DNA of 64,000 nucleotides, taken from the NCBI GenBank assembly GCA_965116325.1, contig OZ220675.1:992001-1056000 (forward strand). The letters run 5' to 3'. Both the position numbers and the translations under genes were made by a program. Of this stretch, positions 9,005-17,558 are shown in pieces. Within the stretch, counting starts at the first letter, position 1, and the number at the start of each line of letters is the position of its first letter. Source of the DNA: JAGWBF01 sp965116325. Lineage in GTDB: Bacteria; Chloroflexota; Dehalococcoidia; Lucifugimonadales; JAGWBF01. Below the pieces are notes generated by a model, which saw nothing but the letters and a program-made list of their open reading frames with translations, was not told where the DNA came from and did no database searches.

Positions 9005-9036
9005 AAAAGGGCCTCGAAGTTCGAGGCCCTTTTCTT
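9005..9036 (+). terminator. Intrinsic terminator of groESL
   Basis: A GGGCCTCGAA/TTCGAGGCCC hairpin with a 2-nt loop, flanked by AAAA and TTTTCTT. It lies 21 bp after the groEL stop. Confidence 0.9.
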
Positions 9037-9108
9037 ATGTCTATCATATGTTAGAATCTCGACTGACCGGCCCTCAGGCGGCCGAAGGTGATGAGGCGGT
9101 GGCCCTTC

Positions 9109-11691
9109 ATGATCCCCCTCAAGCTCAGCTTAGAGAATTTCCTCTGCTACGGCGAAAACCTGCCCACCCTGGACCTGGATGGTGTCCACGTGGCATGCCT
9201 CTGCGGCAACAACGGCCACGGCAAGTCCGCCCTGCTGGACGCCATAACCTGGGCCCTCTGGGGGAAGGCCCGGAGCAAGTCCAACGATGAGCTTGTCCAC
9301 TACAGCCGCACCGACATGTGGGTCCAGCTGGACTTCCTGGCTCGGGAAAGCGCCTACCGGGTGCTGCGGCGCTACAGCGCAGCCGGTGGGCGACGCCGGA
9401 GTTCCACCTCGGACCTTCAGCTCCAGCTTATGTCCGACGACAATCCTGTTCCCATTACGGGGAACACCATCCGCGACACCCAGTCCCGAATCGACCAGAT
9501 CATCGGCATGGACTACGAGACCTTCATAAACAGCGCCTTTCTGCTGCAGGGGCGGGCCGACGAGTTCACCAACAAGTCGCCGGGTGACCGCAAAGAGGTG
9601 CTAGCCAAGGTGCTGGAGCTGGAGCTGTACGACCGTCTCCAGGACAGGGCAAAGGAAGGCGGCGACAAGCACAGGACCACAGCGACGGTCCTGGAGGCCG
9701 ACCTAACCCGCCTGGGAGCAGAGGTGGCCAGGAAGGACGGCGTATCCCAGGATCTCCAGGATGTGGAGAGGCAGAGCGAAAGGTTTGCCCAGGAACTGGG
9801 AGATGCCAGGACGAAGGCAGACAGCCTGAAGCTCCAGGTTGACGACCTTGAGCGCATCGCCCAGGAGCGGACTAAGCTGCTGGAGAGCATCCCCCACATA
9901 AAGGGGGAGATATCCAGCCTGGAGACCCAGCTCTCAGCCACTCAGGAGCGTATCGACAGGTACGAATCGCTGGTTGCCCGCCGGGAGGAGATCATCCTCG
10001 GACTCGCCCGGTACAAGGAGCTGCGGCTGACCTATCTCGAGCTGGACCAAGCCCGGGAAAGGCACGACCAGCTGACCGGGCGGAGGTCGGACCTGGAAAG
10101 GCAGTTGGCAGACGCCAAGGCCCGGTTGGAGGAGCGCATTTCCCAGGGCCGGACCAAGCTGGAAAGCCAGCTAAAGCCCAAAGCTTCCCAAGCAGCCTCG
10201 CTGCAGGAACACATCGAATCTGCTCGCAATGAACTAGACCTCGTGGAATCAGAAGAACGCACAACCTCCCAGGACCAGGTGCGCCTTCAGGAGGCATCCA
10301 GCTTGGTGGGCCAGCATAAGGCTATGTCCGAGCAGCTCAAGGCTGAGGGGCTGGAGCTACGCTCCAAGCTGAACCTCACCACTGGGGCCGGGTCCGCCGG
10401 CGATTGCCCCCTGTGCGGGACGACCCTGGGCGAGGAGGGATGCAGGCACCTTGCCGAAACCTACCAGAGGCAGATAAACGAGAAGCTAGAGCAGTACAAG
10501 AGAGAAGAAGCCAGCCTCAAGAAGGCCGAACAGGAGGCCCAGACCCTGGGTGAAGAGCTCCCTCGCCGCCAGCAGGACATCAGGCGCCGTAAGGAAGCTG
10601 CACAGAATACCCTGACCAAGCTGCAGTTCGGCTTGTCTGAAAGCACCGCCGCTGCCCAGGAGATATCGGATCTGGAATCCAGCATCGCCCAACAGGAAAG
10701 GGACCTTGCTCAGAAGACATTCGCCCCGGACTTGCACCAAGAGCTAAAGCAGGTCACCGGCGACATGGACACCCTGGCTTACGACCAGGGCCGCCACAGG
10801 GAGCTGTACCGGCAGATGGACGAGCACCGCGCCTTCGAGGAGAACAGCCGCCTCCTGGAAGAAGCGGAGGTCCAGCTACCCCAAGCCAGGGAGTTCGCTT
10901 CTACGACATTTGGGATGCTCGACCTGCGCCGGAAGGACCTGGAAAGCTCCATGGCCCGCGCAACAGAGATCGAGTCCCGCACGACGGGGCTGGGCGACCT
11001 GAGGGTCGAGTTAGAAACGTGCCAGAGGGTTGTGGCCTCCTTGGAGCGCCAGCAGGAGGACATGCTGCGCCGACAGGGGGAGCTTCAAGGCGCCTTGCGA
11101 AAGCTGGAGCAGGTCTCCGCTGATATGGATGTCAAGGAGCGGTCGCTGAAGGATGCTCGGGACTCCCAGGGCATCTACCAGGACCTGGCCGAGGCCTTCG
11201 GTCGCCGGGGTATCCAGGCGATGCTGATAGAAACGGTCCTTCCCCGGGTGGAGGATGAGGCCAATGCGCTGCTGGGACGGATGACCGACGGGCGCATGAA
11301 CGTGAAGCTGGAGACCCAGCGCCAGCGCCGAAGCGGGCGCGGAGAACCCATCGAGACCCTGGAGATCATAATCAGCGACGAGGTTGGCCCCCGCAGCTAC
11401 GAGCTGTTCAGCGGCGGCGAAGCTTTCCGCATAAACCTGGCCCTGCGAATCGCCCTGTCCAAGGTGCTAGCCAACCGCAAAGGGGCGCCCCTGCCCGTGC
11501 TGTTCATTGACGAGGGGTTCGGGACCCAGGATGCCATGGGGAGGGAGCGGATACTGGACGTGATCAGCGCCATCCAGGACGACTTCGAGAAGATCATCGT
11601 GATCTCCCACCTGGATGACATCCGGGAGGCGTTCCCGGTGCGCATCGAGGTGCTAAAGGAGGAAGCTGGTTCGACCTTCTGGATCAGCTAG
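9109..11691 (+). CDS. sbcC: Rad50/SbcC-type SMC-like ATPase
   Basis: A DNA-repair ATPase of the Rad50/SbcC family, about 860 aa. Walker A GNNGHGKSALLD is near residue 34. Two long coiled-coil arms flank a zinc-hook motif CPLCGTTL near 433. The ABC signature FSGGEAFRINLALRIALSK and Walker B LPVLFIDEGFGTQD lie near 765-805. Such ATPases act with an Mre11/SbcD nuclease on DNA ends and hairpins. No sbcD neighbour is present in the window, so the partner must be elsewhere. ATG at 9109 (MIPLKLSLENF) matches family N-termini; a GTG at 9088 would add seven residues. Confidence 0.88.
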   Translation: MIPLKLSLENFLCYGENLPTLDLDGVHVACLCGNNGHGKSALLDAITWALWGKARSKSNDELVHYSRTDMWVQLDFLARESAYRVLRRYSAAGGRRRSSTSDLQLQLMSDDNPVPITGNTIRDTQSRIDQIIGMDYETFINSAFLLQGRADEFTNKSPGDRKEVLAKVLELELYDRLQDRAKEGGDKHRTTATVLEADLTRLGAEVARKDGVSQDLQDVERQSERFAQELGDARTKADSLKLQVDDLERIAQERTKLLESIPHIKGEISSLETQLSATQERIDRYESLVARREEIILGLARYKELRLTYLELDQARERHDQLTGRRSDLERQLADAKARLEERISQGRTKLESQLKPKASQAASLQEHIESARNELDLVESEERTTSQDQVRLQEASSLVGQHKAMSEQLKAEGLELRSKLNLTTGAGSAGDCPLCGTTLGEEGCRHLAETYQRQINEKLEQYKREEASLKKAEQEAQTLGEELPRRQQDIRRRKEAAQNTLTKLQFGLSESTAAAQEISDLESSIAQQERDLAQKTFAPDLHQELKQVTGDMDTLAYDQGRHRELYRQMDEHRAFEENSRLLEEAEVQLPQAREFASTTFGMLDLRRKDLESSMARATEIESRTTGLGDLRVELETCQRVVASLERQQEDMLRRQGELQGALRKLEQVSADMDVKERSLKDARDSQGIYQDLAEAFGRRGIQAMLIETVLPRVEDEANALLGRMTDGRMNVKLETQRQRRSGRGEPIETLEIIISDEVGPRSYELFSGGEAFRINLALRIALSKVLANRKGAPLPVLFIDEGFGTQDAMGRERILDVISAIQDDFEKIIVISHLDDIREAFPVRIEVLKEEAGSTFWIS

Positions 11692-12284
11692 TCGGCGCTG
11701 TCCTCGGCGACGGGCACTGCCAAGCTGTGCCTCCACAGGGCGACGCAGGCCTTCACCATGGGCAGGGGAGGTCTGGGCACCACGAATTCCGTCTGGCCGG
11801 CAACCTTCACGCCATAAACGCCCTCGGCTTCACCAGCGGCATCTATCCACTCCTTGTCCGCCGTTGAGGAGGGGAAGGCAATGGTCATCAGGGCTGCCCT
11901 GTCCCGCAGGTTGTCCAGCCAGCGGAACAGGTCTGGGAGCTCCTGAGAAAAGTAGTGGGATAGGTTGTCCTCGCCCTGGAGCAGCATCGGCTTGATGGCC
12001 AACTGGTAGGACTGGCCCCCGATGTTGAGCTGCAGATCGGGGTTGAACCCTGTATCTCCCTGGGCTGGGCCGCGCACCTGCTCTACCTTGACCAGGTTAC
12101 CGGCGGCCGGACCTGCAAGGTACCTGACAGCCTCGGTGGCGTACCAGCCCTCAGCCCTCAGCCCCATCGCTATGAAGTCTGCGAAGTTGTCCGCCTTCTG
12201 CCCAAAGCAAGTGGCGAGACGGGCAAGAACGTAGTCCATCGTCATCTGGACGCCGGCTGCCTCCGACGTTTCCGAGTTGACCAT
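11688..12284 (-). CDS. Conserved-looking hypothetical protein
   Basis: A 198-aa soluble protein with no family that I recognise. It has no signal peptide or membrane segment. It contains MTMDYVLARLATCFGQ near the N-terminus, NIGGQSYQLAIKPML in the middle and a proline-bearing stretch FVVPRPPLPMV near the end. It begins 10 bp after the stop of the CoA-transferase B gene and is likely its co-transcribed partner. Its 3' end overlaps the end of sbcC by 4 bp in a convergent arrangement. Confidence 0.6.
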   Translation of the reverse strand: MVNSETSEAAGVQMTMDYVLARLATCFGQKADNFADFIAMGLRAEGWYATEAVRYLAGPAAGNLVKVEQVRGPAQGDTGFNPDLQLNIGGQSYQLAIKPMLLQGEDNLSHYFSQELPDLFRWLDNLRDRAALMTIAFPSSTADKEWIDAAGEAEGVYGVKVAGQTEFVVPRPPLPMVKACVALWRHSLAVPVAEDSAD

Positions 12285-12294
12285 TATCTCCTCC

Positions 12295-12960
12295 TCACAG
12301 CTCTATCTCCTTGAGGTCCGGCGCCAGCTTGAGCACCGGTTCGGTCAGCGCCTGCACCTCTTCGGGGGTCCATCCCGGGGCCATCTCCTTTAGTACCAGG
12401 CCGTCGGGCGTGACTTCGATTACCGCGATGTCGGTCACAACAAGGCTGACGCACCTTCGCCCCGTCGGGGGAAAGGAGCACTTTTTCACAATCTTGGGGC
12501 TGTCGTTCTGGTCGGTGTGGGTCATTGCCACGATGATGCGCTTGACCCCAGCGGCCAAGTCCATGGCGCCGCCGATGTTGCCCACCCCCCGCTCGGGAAG
12601 CATCCAGTTGGCAAGGTCGCCATCCTCCGATACCTGGTGGGCGCCCAGCACAGTCACATCCACGTGACCGCCGCGCACCATGGCGAAGGCGTCGGATGTG
12701 CTGAAGAAGGACATGCCAGGCACCATCTTGAGAAACTGGCCGCCCGCATTGATGAGGTCGATGTCTTCCTCACCCTCGTCGGCCAAGGGGCCGCAGCCCA
12801 GAACGCCGCTCTCGCTGTGGTAAACAACCTGCCGGTCATCGGGCACAAAGGTGGATACCAGGGTGGGTATTCCAATCCCCAGGTTGACGACGTCGCCGTT
12901 GTTCAGCTCTTTGGCGACCCGCATGGCAACCACTTCACGTTCCAGTCGCTCTTTGCTCAT
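12295..12960 (-). CDS. 3-oxoacid CoA-transferase-type subunit B
   Basis: A 221-aa beta subunit of a family I CoA-transferase, which moves CoA between a donor such as succinyl-CoA and an acid. The active-site glutamate is in YHSESGVLGCGP near residue 50; other signatures are NLGIGIPTLV and NAGGQFLKMVPG. ATG at 12960 (MSKERLEREV) is chosen. The longer frame to 13053 adds 31 Arg/Pro/Trp-rich residues without family character. It is separated from the A and B-A fusion genes upstream by about 0.6 kb holding two small plus-strand ORFs, so it may be a separate transcript. The substrate is unknown. Confidence 0.88.
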   Translation of the reverse strand: MSKERLEREVVAMRVAKELNNGDVVNLGIGIPTLVSTFVPDDRQVVYHSESGVLGCGPLADEGEEDIDLINAGGQFLKMVPGMSFFSTSDAFAMVRGGHVDVTVLGAHQVSEDGDLANWMLPERGVGNIGGAMDLAAGVKRIIVAMTHTDQNDSPKIVKKCSFPPTGRRCVSLVVTDIAVIEVTPDGLVLKEMAPGWTPEEVQALTEPVLKLAPDLKEIEL

Positions 12961-13170
12961 GGCTCTGGCTCTTCTCTCCCAAACCAGGCTGGCGCTCCAC
13001 CGAAATACCAGATGGCTGAAAGGTGCGCGGTCAAATCGGCTCTGGGGCGCCACCTGCCCCTAGACTGGCCATAGGGCCCTTTCTAGAATTGTTCTAGTGG
13101 ATGGAGGCCCAGGGGGGTTGTCCGTCCGATAATAGGCAGTCTTATAGCTGTAAGTCAAGGTGATGGGAAG

Positions 13171-13332
13171 ATGGGTACGTTCATGCGCTGGTTGAAGATG
13201 CTGACCAGGATGCGGGGGCTGGTGAATGGGGTCGATCCCCGGTGGGGAATGAGGACCGTCTACGTTTGCGATGAAACGGGGTGCATCCTGCGTTTCGAAG
13301 AGCGCCGCCTGGGCCGGCTGTCCCGGGCTTGA
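13171..13332 (+). CDS. Small hypothetical protein (53 aa)
   Basis: A short frame encoding a basic peptide that starts MGTFMRWLKMLTRMRGL and contains YVCDETGCILRFEERRLG. GGTGATGGGAAG precedes the ATG. The stop overlaps the TTG start of the next small gene as TTGA, which would couple their translation. No family recognised. It is a plausible real gene because it fills a plus-strand gap between minus-strand CoA-transferase genes, but length alone gives little support. Confidence 0.35.
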   Translation: MGTFMRWLKMLTRMRGLVNGVDPRWGMRTVYVCDETGCILRFEERRLGRLSRA

Positions 13333-13529
13333 GAATATCTCCCCTGGAAGTGCGAAGCTACCCCTTCGAATTCAAGATAGTATTCTGGCTGGTCGCCTGC
13401 TTTACCGTGCTGTCGTTCCTGTTGTGGCTGGTGCTCCCCGCCGACCACAGGGCAATTCCGCTGCTGGAACGCACATGGCCTCCCCTGCTCACGGGCTTCG
13501 CCGGGCTGGTCTTCGGCAAGCTGTCCTAG
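13329..13529 (+). CDS. Small single-span membrane protein
   Basis: A 66-aa protein from the TTG at 13329, or up to 82 aa from a GTG at 13281. One clear transmembrane helix (IVFWLVACFTVLSFLLWLVL) is followed by a short second hydrophobic stretch near the C-terminus (LLTGFAGLVFG). The preferred TTG overlaps the stop of the preceding 53-aa frame. No function can be assigned. A possible stretch of two coupled mini-genes lies here between convergent CoA-transferase genes. Confidence 0.45.
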   Translation: MRISPLEVRSYPFEFKIVFWLVACFTVLSFLLWLVLPADHRAIPLLERTWPPLLTGFAGLVFGKLS

Positions 13530-13548
13530 GGAGACCTTCGCCTTCCCG

Positions 13549-14976
13549 CTATACCGGCTCGTAGGGATGAAAGTCGGCGGGACGCTGCACTACCCTCTGG
13601 ACGAAGGCCCCGGGTGTCACGACAGCATCGGGGTCCAGCATCCCCGGCTCCACGATCTCATCCACCTCGGCGATGGTTATCCTGGCGCCGGGGGCCATCA
13701 CAGCATTGAAGTTGCGGGATGTGCCCTTGTACACCAGGTTCCCCAAGGTGTCGGCCTTGTGGGCCCGGATTAGCGCGTAATCCCCCCGGATGCCCTGCTC
13801 CAGCACATACTCGCGCCCGTCGATGGTGCGGGTCTCCTTGCCTTCAGCCAGGGGCGTTCCCGCTCCGGCAGGGGTCAAGAATGCCGCGATGCCAAAGGCC
13901 CCGGCCCTGATCCGTTCTGCCAGTGTGCCTTGCGGCGTGAGCTCCAGCTCCGCATCGCCGCGCTTGAACGCCAGCTCGAAGGCGCTGGGCTGGGATGGCC
14001 GGGGGGATACCGGGTAGGAGGCAATGGCCTTGCGCACCTGCCCGCTTTCCACCAGCAGGCTGTGGTCGATGGTCAGGAAGCCGGTCGGCGTGCCGAAGGA
14101 TGCGACGTTGGCGATTCCCGCGGTGTTGCTGACCAAGGTCAGGTCCTTGGCCCCCTGCTCCCTGAGGGAGCGGATCAGGTACTGGGCCATTCCCCCCGGG
14201 CCTGCGAACCCGTCCATAAGGATGGTTGCCCCATCGGGTATGTCGGCCACAGCTTCCGGCCCGCTCTTCCAGACCTTGCTGGGGATCTCGCCCCCCATCA
14301 TCCAGAAGGACATGTACCCCAGGTCTGGAGCAGGCGACAGGTGGGGGTCGGTGATGGCTTGGACATCGGAAAGGTTCCAGCCCCGGGCCAGCTCCCGTAC
14401 TACCAGGCCCTGGGGAGTCACCTGTATCACAGCCACATCGGTCACTATCAGGTCTACGCACCCCCTGGCCGCTACGGGGTAGTCGGTCCTGGTCACGATG
14501 CGAGGGGAGCGGTTGCGGGTGGTATGCTCCATCATGGCGATGACCAGCTTGGCGCCCTCGGCCACGTCGGTAGCGGCTGCATGGCTGCCCATCCCGCCGC
14601 CCATCTCCACCGGCCCCACAAGGTCGCCCGACTCGGACACCTGGGACGCTTCCACGATGCCGATGTCCACCTGGCCTCCCCTTATCAGGCCGAAAGAAGT
14701 GGCTTGGTCCACTATGGAGGCGCCGGGGAGCAGGGTGACCGTCCTTCCCCCCGATCCCACAAGCTGGGCATCACCAATATCGTGCTCGGGCCTGGGTCCG
14801 AATCCCAGGATGCCGTTCTCGGAGTGGAACACCGCTCCCCTGGAAGGCAGCACGTAAGGGGGGACCATCTCCGGCAGGCCAGGGCCGAGGTGCACCACAT
14901 GGCCCGGCTGTATCTCGGCAGCAACCCTACAGGCCATCAGCTCTCGGCTGATTCGCGGAATCTTAGGAAGGGTCAT
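13549..14976 (-). CDS. CoA-transferase fused in B-A order
   Basis: A 475-aa single-chain CoA-transferase. Residues ~1-215 form a B (beta) domain with the active-site Glu in FHSENGILGFGP near 52. Residues ~235-475 form an A (alpha) domain with MDGFAGPGGMAQ near 252 and the family segments LTPQGTLAERIRAG and IRGDYALIRAHKADTLGNLVY. Eukaryotic SCOT and most single-chain forms are A-B, so the B-A order is unusual. The gene starts 14 bp inside the 3' end of a separate subunit A gene, so the operon encodes A then B-A. The enzyme could be self-sufficient, or the free A subunit could pair with the B domain. Substrate unknown. Confidence 0.85.
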   Translation of the reverse strand: MTLPKIPRISRELMACRVAAEIQPGHVVHLGPGLPEMVPPYVLPSRGAVFHSENGILGFGPRPEHDIGDAQLVGSGGRTVTLLPGASIVDQATSFGLIRGGQVDIGIVEASQVSESGDLVGPVEMGGGMGSHAAATDVAEGAKLVIAMMEHTTRNRSPRIVTRTDYPVAARGCVDLIVTDVAVIQVTPQGLVVRELARGWNLSDVQAITDPHLSPAPDLGYMSFWMMGGEIPSKVWKSGPEAVADIPDGATILMDGFAGPGGMAQYLIRSLREQGAKDLTLVSNTAGIANVASFGTPTGFLTIDHSLLVESGQVRKAIASYPVSPRPSQPSAFELAFKRGDAELELTPQGTLAERIRAGAFGIAAFLTPAGAGTPLAEGKETRTIDGREYVLEQGIRGDYALIRAHKADTLGNLVYKGTSRNFNAVMAPGARITIAEVDEIVEPGMLDPDAVVTPGAFVQRVVQRPADFHPYEPV

Positions 14977-15646
14977 TGTCGCCTCCGGCGATCACGATCC
15001 TGTTGACGAAGATCCCCGGGGTTATCACCAGCTCCGGGTCCAGCATGCCGGGAGCCACTATCTCATCCACCTGGGCTATGGTTACGTCGGCTGCCGTCGC
15101 CATGATCGGGTTCCAGTTACGCTGGGCCAGCCTGTACACCAGGTTGCCCATCGTATCGGCGGCCTGGGCCCTGATCAGGGCATAGTCCGCCTTGATGGGT
15201 TCCTCGAAGATGCACTCCGTCCCCCCGATGGTCACCTTCTCCTTGCCTTCTTCGTAGGCGGTGCCCAAACCCGTCGAGATGTAGAAGCCCCCGATGCCTG
15301 CACCGCCGGCGCGGATTCTTTCCGCCAAGGTGCCCTGCGGCATGATCTCCAGGTGCATCCGGTCGTCTTCCGAGGCGGAGTCCGGGCCTGGGGCAACCGG
15401 CGGAGCGGTAATGACCCTCGACACCAGCCCGGAGGCGATCAGGGAGGCGGAGCCGATGGACCTTCTTGCGCCCGCGTACCAAGGACCGCATATGCAGGTG
15501 AGATTGCCGACGCCCCTGTCCATCAGGGCTTTCACCAAGGCTTCGGGAGTTCCCGGGAATCCGAAGCCTCCCACCATTATGCGGGCGCCTTCGGGAATAT
15601 CCCCTGTGGCCTCCTCAACGGATGACGCTACTTTGTTGGGTAGCAA
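14963..15646 (-). CDS. 3-oxoacid CoA-transferase-type subunit A
   Basis: A 227-aa alpha subunit of a family I CoA-transferase. The CoA-binding glycine-rich segment is MVGGFGFPGTPEALV near 25-40, followed by IMPQGTLAERIRAGGAGIGG and a C-terminal VITPGIFVNRIV. It is the first gene of a minus-strand pair and overlaps the B-A fusion by 14 bp. A TTCAAC-N17-TACAAT promoter lies just upstream. It may pair with the B domain of the fusion or with the separate B protein at 12295-12960. Confidence 0.88.
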   Translation of the reverse strand: MLPNKVASSVEEATGDIPEGARIMVGGFGFPGTPEALVKALMDRGVGNLTCICGPWYAGARRSIGSASLIASGLVSRVITAPPVAPGPDSASEDDRMHLEIMPQGTLAERIRAGGAGIGGFYISTGLGTAYEEGKEKVTIGGTECIFEEPIKADYALIRAQAADTMGNLVYRLAQRNWNPIMATAADVTIAQVDEIVAPGMLDPELVITPGIFVNRIVIAGGDNDPS

Positions 15647-15672
15647 CTTCCACTCTCCCTTTTGATGTCCGC

Positions 15673-15701
15673 ATTGTAGCAGGTAATGATACTATGTTGA
15701 A
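15673..15701 (-). promoter_or_regulatory. Promoter of the CoA-transferase A/B-A genes
   Basis: Minus-strand TTCAAC (15696-15701), 17 nt, TACAAT (15673-15678). It lies 27 bp upstream of the subunit A start and is divergent from the ffh promoter. Confidence 0.6.
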
Positions 15702-15785
15702 GGAAAGGTCATCCTGCGAGGCGAGGTGACCGGCCAGCCTCAATGACCGGCATACCGTACGGAAAAAAGACGGGTCTCATCTTTC

Positions 15786-15814
15786 TTGACCCTGTAGCAG
15801 GCCCCATTTAGAAT
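15786..15814 (+). promoter_or_regulatory. Promoter of ffh
   Basis: TTGACC (15786-15791), 17 nt, TAGAAT (15809-15814), about 33 bp before the ffh ATG. Confidence 0.65.
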
Positions 15815-15847
15815 CCCCCGTGAACCGGAAAAGGGGAAGAAGGTCCA

Positions 15848-17173
15848 ATGTTCGAAGCCCTTACAGAGAAGCTAAACGACGTCTTCAAGAACCTGACGGG
15901 CAAGGGCCGCCTGAGCGAAAAGGATGTGGACGAAGGCCTGAGGCAGGTGCGTTTGGCCCTGCTCGAGGCCGACGTCAACTTCCGGGTTGCCCGGGACCTG
16001 GTGGGCAAGATCAGGGAGAGGTCCGTGGGCAGCGATGTGCTGGAAAGCCTTACTCCCGGCCAGCAGGTCATCAAGATAGTCAACGAAGAGCTGACAGCTA
16101 TCCTGACCGGGGGCGACCATGACCTGGCCCAGCCATCCAAGCAGCCCGGCATCGTGCTTCTCGTAGGACTTCAGGGATCGGGAAAGACAACCACGGCCGC
16201 CAAGCTGGCCGCCAAGCTGGGAGAGGGCGGCAAGAAAGTGCTGCTGGTGGCTGGGGACTTACGGCGTCCCGCCGCTATAGACCAGCTTGTCGTGCTGGGG
16301 CAGCAGATGGGCGTACCCGTTTACCGGGAAGACACATCCTCCACGCCCGTCAAGGTTGCCAAGGCCGGTGTAGCCGAAGCCCAGCGTACGGGCGCCGCTT
16401 GGGTCATCGTGGACACCGGCGGCCGGCTGCACATCGACGATGACCTAATGGACGAGCTGGAGCAGGTGCGGGATGCCATCCAGCCCCACGAGACCCTGCT
16501 GGTCGTCGATGCTATGACCGGCCAGGATGCTGTGCGGGCTGCCGAAGCCTTCCACGAAAGGGTCAACTTATCCGGGTTGGTGCTCACCAAGCTGGACGGA
16601 GATTCCCGGGGCGGGGCCGCCCTGTCCATCACCCAGGTCACAGGCATCCCCATCAAGCTCATCGGTGTCGGTGAGCGCACCGATGCCCTGGAGCAGTTTC
16701 ACCCCGACAGATTGGCCTCCCGGATACTGGGAATGGGCGATGTGCTGTCGCTGATCGAAAAGGCCCAGCAGGTCGTCGATGAAAAGCAGGCCAAGGAGAT
16801 GGAGCGAAAGCTCCGCACCGCCAGCTTCGACCTCGAAGACTTCCTGGCCCAATTCCAGAGCCTCAAGAAGATGGGGTTTGCCCAGGTGCTGGACATGGTG
16901 CCGGGGTTGTCGCAACTAAGAAACAAAGCCCCGGACCAGTTCGACGAAAAGAAGATAACCAGGTTCGAGGCCATCATCCGCTCGATGACCCCCCAGGAGC
17001 GTCACACTCCGGAAATAATCGATGGCCGGCGCCGCCGGCGCATCTCTCAGGGCAGCGGCACAACTCCCCAGGATGTAAACCAGCTTCTGAACCAGTTCCG
17101 GCAGGCCAACAAGCTGATGAAGCAGATGTCCCATGCCCGCAGCCCCAAGGACCTGGAGAAGCTGTTCAGGTAG
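15848..17173 (+). CDS. ffh: Signal recognition particle GTPase Ffh
   Basis: The SRP54/Ffh protein, 441 aa, which with 4.5S RNA targets nascent membrane proteins to FtsY. It has a helical N domain, a G domain with P-loop GLQGSGKTTTAAKLA near 107-120 and TKLDGDSRGGAALS near 246, and a C-terminal M domain with MGFAQVLDMVPG and a QFRQANKLMKQM tail. The G3 motif reads VDTGGRLH near 188 where most Ffh proteins have DTAGR; this is conservative and probably functional. Its last 8 bp overlap the convergent gene at 17166. Confidence 0.96.
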   Translation: MFEALTEKLNDVFKNLTGKGRLSEKDVDEGLRQVRLALLEADVNFRVARDLVGKIRERSVGSDVLESLTPGQQVIKIVNEELTAILTGGDHDLAQPSKQPGIVLLVGLQGSGKTTTAAKLAAKLGEGGKKVLLVAGDLRRPAAIDQLVVLGQQMGVPVYREDTSSTPVKVAKAGVAEAQRTGAAWVIVDTGGRLHIDDDLMDELEQVRDAIQPHETLLVVDAMTGQDAVRAAEAFHERVNLSGLVLTKLDGDSRGGAALSITQVTGIPIKLIGVGERTDALEQFHPDRLASRILGMGDVLSLIEKAQQVVDEKQAKEMERKLRTASFDLEDFLAQFQSLKKMGFAQVLDMVPGLSQLRNKAPDQFDEKKITRFEAIIRSMTPQERHTPEIIDGRRRRRISQGSGTTPQDVNQLLNQFRQANKLMKQMSHARSPKDLEKLFR

Positions 17174-17558
17174 CGTTCGCCGGGGAGTCCAGGTGGTCGG
17201 CCAAAGACTTGACGGCGGCGTGAGCGTAGGCAACATAGAGGACGGGCGGCAGGTCCAGGGGCACAAGCTCCTCCACCTGGTCCAGGTGCGACAACCCCAA
17301 CGGGCCCTGTATGGAAGTGAGGTTCAGCTCATACAGCTCCCCATCGGGGCACACCACCACGCAACCCAGGTCCTTTGCCGTAACCGCGCTGGGCTCTATT
17401 TCGATGGCCTTGATGGACTGGGAACCGGTGAAGTTGGGGAAGGGGTCGATCCGCCCCGCCAGGTCCGCGAGCAGCTTCTTCAGCTCACCGGCGGCTTTAT
17501 CGACGGCCGCATCAGCTACCGCCTCCACAGCCCAGGGGGTCAACCCGCCGTCAAGCAT
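17166..17558 (-). CDS. Hypothetical protein coupled to the PncC-NadD-like gene
   Basis: A 130-aa acidic soluble protein from ATG 17558 (MLDGGLTPWAV). The start lies 8 bp inside the end of the upstream gene, so it is translationally coupled. The N-terminal ~35 residues look helical (VADAAVDKAAGELKKLLAD), and the rest mixes beta-rich stretches (DLGCVVVCPDGELYELNLT). The frame stays open upstream to 17825, but that part is a shadow of the neighbouring gene. I do not recognise the family. The operon context suggests a role related to the upstream fusion protein or flavin reductase. Confidence 0.55.
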   Translation of the reverse strand: MLDGGLTPWAVEAVADAAVDKAAGELKKLLADLAGRIDPFPNFTGSQSIKAIEIEPSAVTAKDLGCVVVCPDGELYELNLTSIQGPLGLSHLDQVEELVPLDLPPVLYVAYAHAAVKSLADHLDSPANAT

